Origin: Elstera litoralis
GTDB lineage: Bacteria > Pseudomonadota > Alphaproteobacteria > Elsterales > Elsteraceae
Reading direction: 5' to 3'
Assembly (NCBI RefSeq): GCF_000963705.1
Contig: NZ_LAJY01000101.1
Location: forward strand, 1 to 7,365
DNA: 7,365 nucleotides
Below are positions 6,697-7,365 of this stretch, in pieces (the first letter of the stretch is position 1; each line of letters begins with the position of its first letter). The notes beneath the pieces were generated by a model, which saw nothing but the letters and a program-made list of their open reading frames with translations, had not been told where the DNA came from and did no database searches. Both the position numbers and the translations under genes were made by a program.

Positions 6697-6725
6697 CTCG
6701 AATTTTCTGAACGGCTTTCTATACT
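6697..6725 (+). promoter_or_regulatory. Alternative promoter close to the unknown gene
   Basis: TATACT at 6720-6725 matches the -10 consensus at five of six positions and lies 17 nt after CTCGAA (6697-6702), a poor sigma70 -35. It would give a leader of about 20-25 nt ahead of the ATG at 6755. A GACTC sequence, matching the CcrM methylation motif GANTC, lies just upstream at 6682-6686. Confidence 0.25.
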
Positions 6726-6745
6726 GGGGGTCGCTGGGATAGGCT

Positions 6746-6752
6746 GGAGGGG
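6746..6752 (+). promoter_or_regulatory. Strong Shine-Dalgarno of the unknown gene
   Basis: GGAGGGG sits 2 nt before the ATG at 6755, with the GGAGG core 4 nt away. Together with an in-frame TAG at 6740 it fixes the start. Confidence 0.75.
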
Positions 6753-6754
6753 CA

Positions 6755-7365
6755 ATGCTCTCGCGTAAATTTGATCGGGCGGATTTCGACGCGCGCGCCC
6801 TTCGGGCCGATTTCGAGGAGCTTGGCACCCGCCTCAGTGCGGAAGCAAGCGACCTCCGGAGGCGGCTGCACGAACTCTATTACCCCGGTTTTGGGCCGGT
6901 CGAAGGCGTCTTGAAGCGACAGGTGCTCCGGCAGTTTAAAGTCTGGGAGGATTATTTTCGAAGCCACGCGACGCAGCTTTTTACCCATACGCGGGAAGTG
7001 GAAGAAAAGCTGGTTTACTCCCTCGCAATGGAGGGGCGGGCCGATCTGAAAATCATTCTGGAAAATCTGCGTGACCGGCGCGCGACCGCCGACCTTTTGT
7101 TTCGGGCGCTCGCGGCCAAAATGCGCCAAGCGACAACGACGGTTTCGCTCGATGCCGAGCCGATTTACGATTTCTGTCAGGTCATGGAGCAGTTAGGCCT
7201 CTATTTCCGCCTCTGTGCCCTTGGCCTCTATCAGCCGGACGCGGTGAAAGCCGCCCTGGGGCGCGATCCGCGTTTTCTCGATGTGGATTGGGACGTTCTG
7301 CGCGGTTGGGCCGAAGCGCTGCCCGACCAGATGCGCCCCAAATCGCCCCGCCGAGACGGGTCTGC
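6755..7365 (+). CDS. Hypothetical helical protein (partial, C-terminus outside window)
   Basis: This open frame runs from an ATG with a strong ribosome binding site to the right edge without a stop (203 codons). I do not recognise the family. The product begins MLSRKFDRADFDARALRADF, has no signal peptide or transmembrane segment, and is rich in charged and leucine residues, so it looks cytoplasmic and mostly alpha-helical. Visible landmarks are HELYYPGFGPVEGVLKRQVL (39-58), the aromatic FKVWEDYF (61-68), EVEEKLVYSL (81-90) and IYDFCQVMEQLGLYFRLCAL (137-156). The end, MRPKSPRRDGS (193-203), looks like a basic disordered linker, possibly leading to another domain. GC-rich third positions and the strong ribosome binding site support real coding. 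It is transcribed away from the M23-bactofilin operon, and any functional link to it is speculation. Confidence 0.8.
   Translation, partial: MLSRKFDRADFDARALRADFEELGTRLSAEASDLRRRLHELYYPGFGPVEGVLKRQVLRQFKVWEDYFRSHATQLFTHTREVEEKLVYSLAMEGRADLKIILENLRDRRATADLLFRALAAKMRQATTTVSLDAEPIYDFCQVMEQLGLYFRLCALGLYQPDAVKAALGRDPRFLDVDWDVLRGWAEALPDQMRPKSPRRDGS

Larger units (their letters stand above)
6304..6754. other. AT-rich divergent intergenic region
   Basis: These 451 bp separate the M23-bactofilin operon from the unknown gene and are visibly richer in A/T than the flanking genes, with runs such as T7 at 6543-6549. No convincing gene lies inside; open frames here are short and of non-coding composition. 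The region holds promoter-like boxes on both strands, a 12-bp palindrome, three CTTAAG hexamers and small inverted repeats: CGAGA-5 nt-TCTCG at 6453-6467, AAGCAA-5 nt-TTGCTT at 6512-6528, and GTATC/GATAC arms at 6586-6620 enclosing GCAATTGC. It probably carries regulation for both sides. Confidence 0.7.

Noticed and set aside
6477..6755. 92-codon minus-strand open frame in the right intergenic region
   Set aside because: It has no ribosome binding site, its composition looks random, it covers the promoter area of the plus-strand gene, and it resembles no protein I know.
1..7365. Mobile elements, CRISPR arrays, tRNA or rRNA genes
   Set aside because: No transposase, regularly spaced repeats, terminal inverted repeats or RNA-gene signatures were seen; the genes look like vertically inherited chromosomal genes.

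Overview
The window reads as chromosomal DNA of an alphaproteobacterium, probably Rhodospirillales-like. This rests on the high GC content and GC-rich third codon positions, the dapA-smpB gene pair with a divergent lytic transglycosylase, and a bactofilin with an MFSK N-terminus joined to a membrane-anchored M23 peptidase. The taxonomic call is inference. I see no mobile element, CRISPR array, tRNA or rRNA.

Layout. (1) 1-1208, minus strand: dapA (4-hydroxy-tetrahydrodipicolinate synthase) followed by smpB (trans-translation factor). They overlap by one base (TAATG), and smpB is cut by the left window edge. (2) 1209-1382: divergent intergenic region with a 17-bp tandem repeat in the dapA leader. 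(3) 1383-4369, plus strand: a periplasmic soluble lytic transglycosylase with an Ala/Pro/Lys-rich linker, then an L-2-haloacid dehalogenase, again with a one-base overlap (TGATG). (4) 4370-4418: short gap between convergent genes without a convincing terminator. (5) 4419-6303, minus strand: a membrane-anchored coiled-coil M23 peptidase followed by a bactofilin overlapping it by 20 bp. (6) 6304-6754: an AT-rich divergent intergenic region with palindromes and promoter-like elements. (7) 6755 to the right edge, plus strand: the first 203 residues of an unrecognised helical protein behind a strong ribosome binding site.

Four of the seven genes concern the cell wall. DapA makes the precursor of diaminopimelate and lysine. 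Slt cleaves the glycan strands. The M23 enzyme is predicted to cleave the peptide cross-links. The bactofilin is predicted to be the cytoskeletal scaffold that positions the M23 enzyme. Most of this is known biology. The points most worth checking are an A8 tract near the bactofilin 3' end, beyond which another frame looks more coding-like; the unknown gene divergent from the bactofilin operon; the dapA leader repeat; and the tight coupling of a dehalogenase to a lytic transglycosylase.
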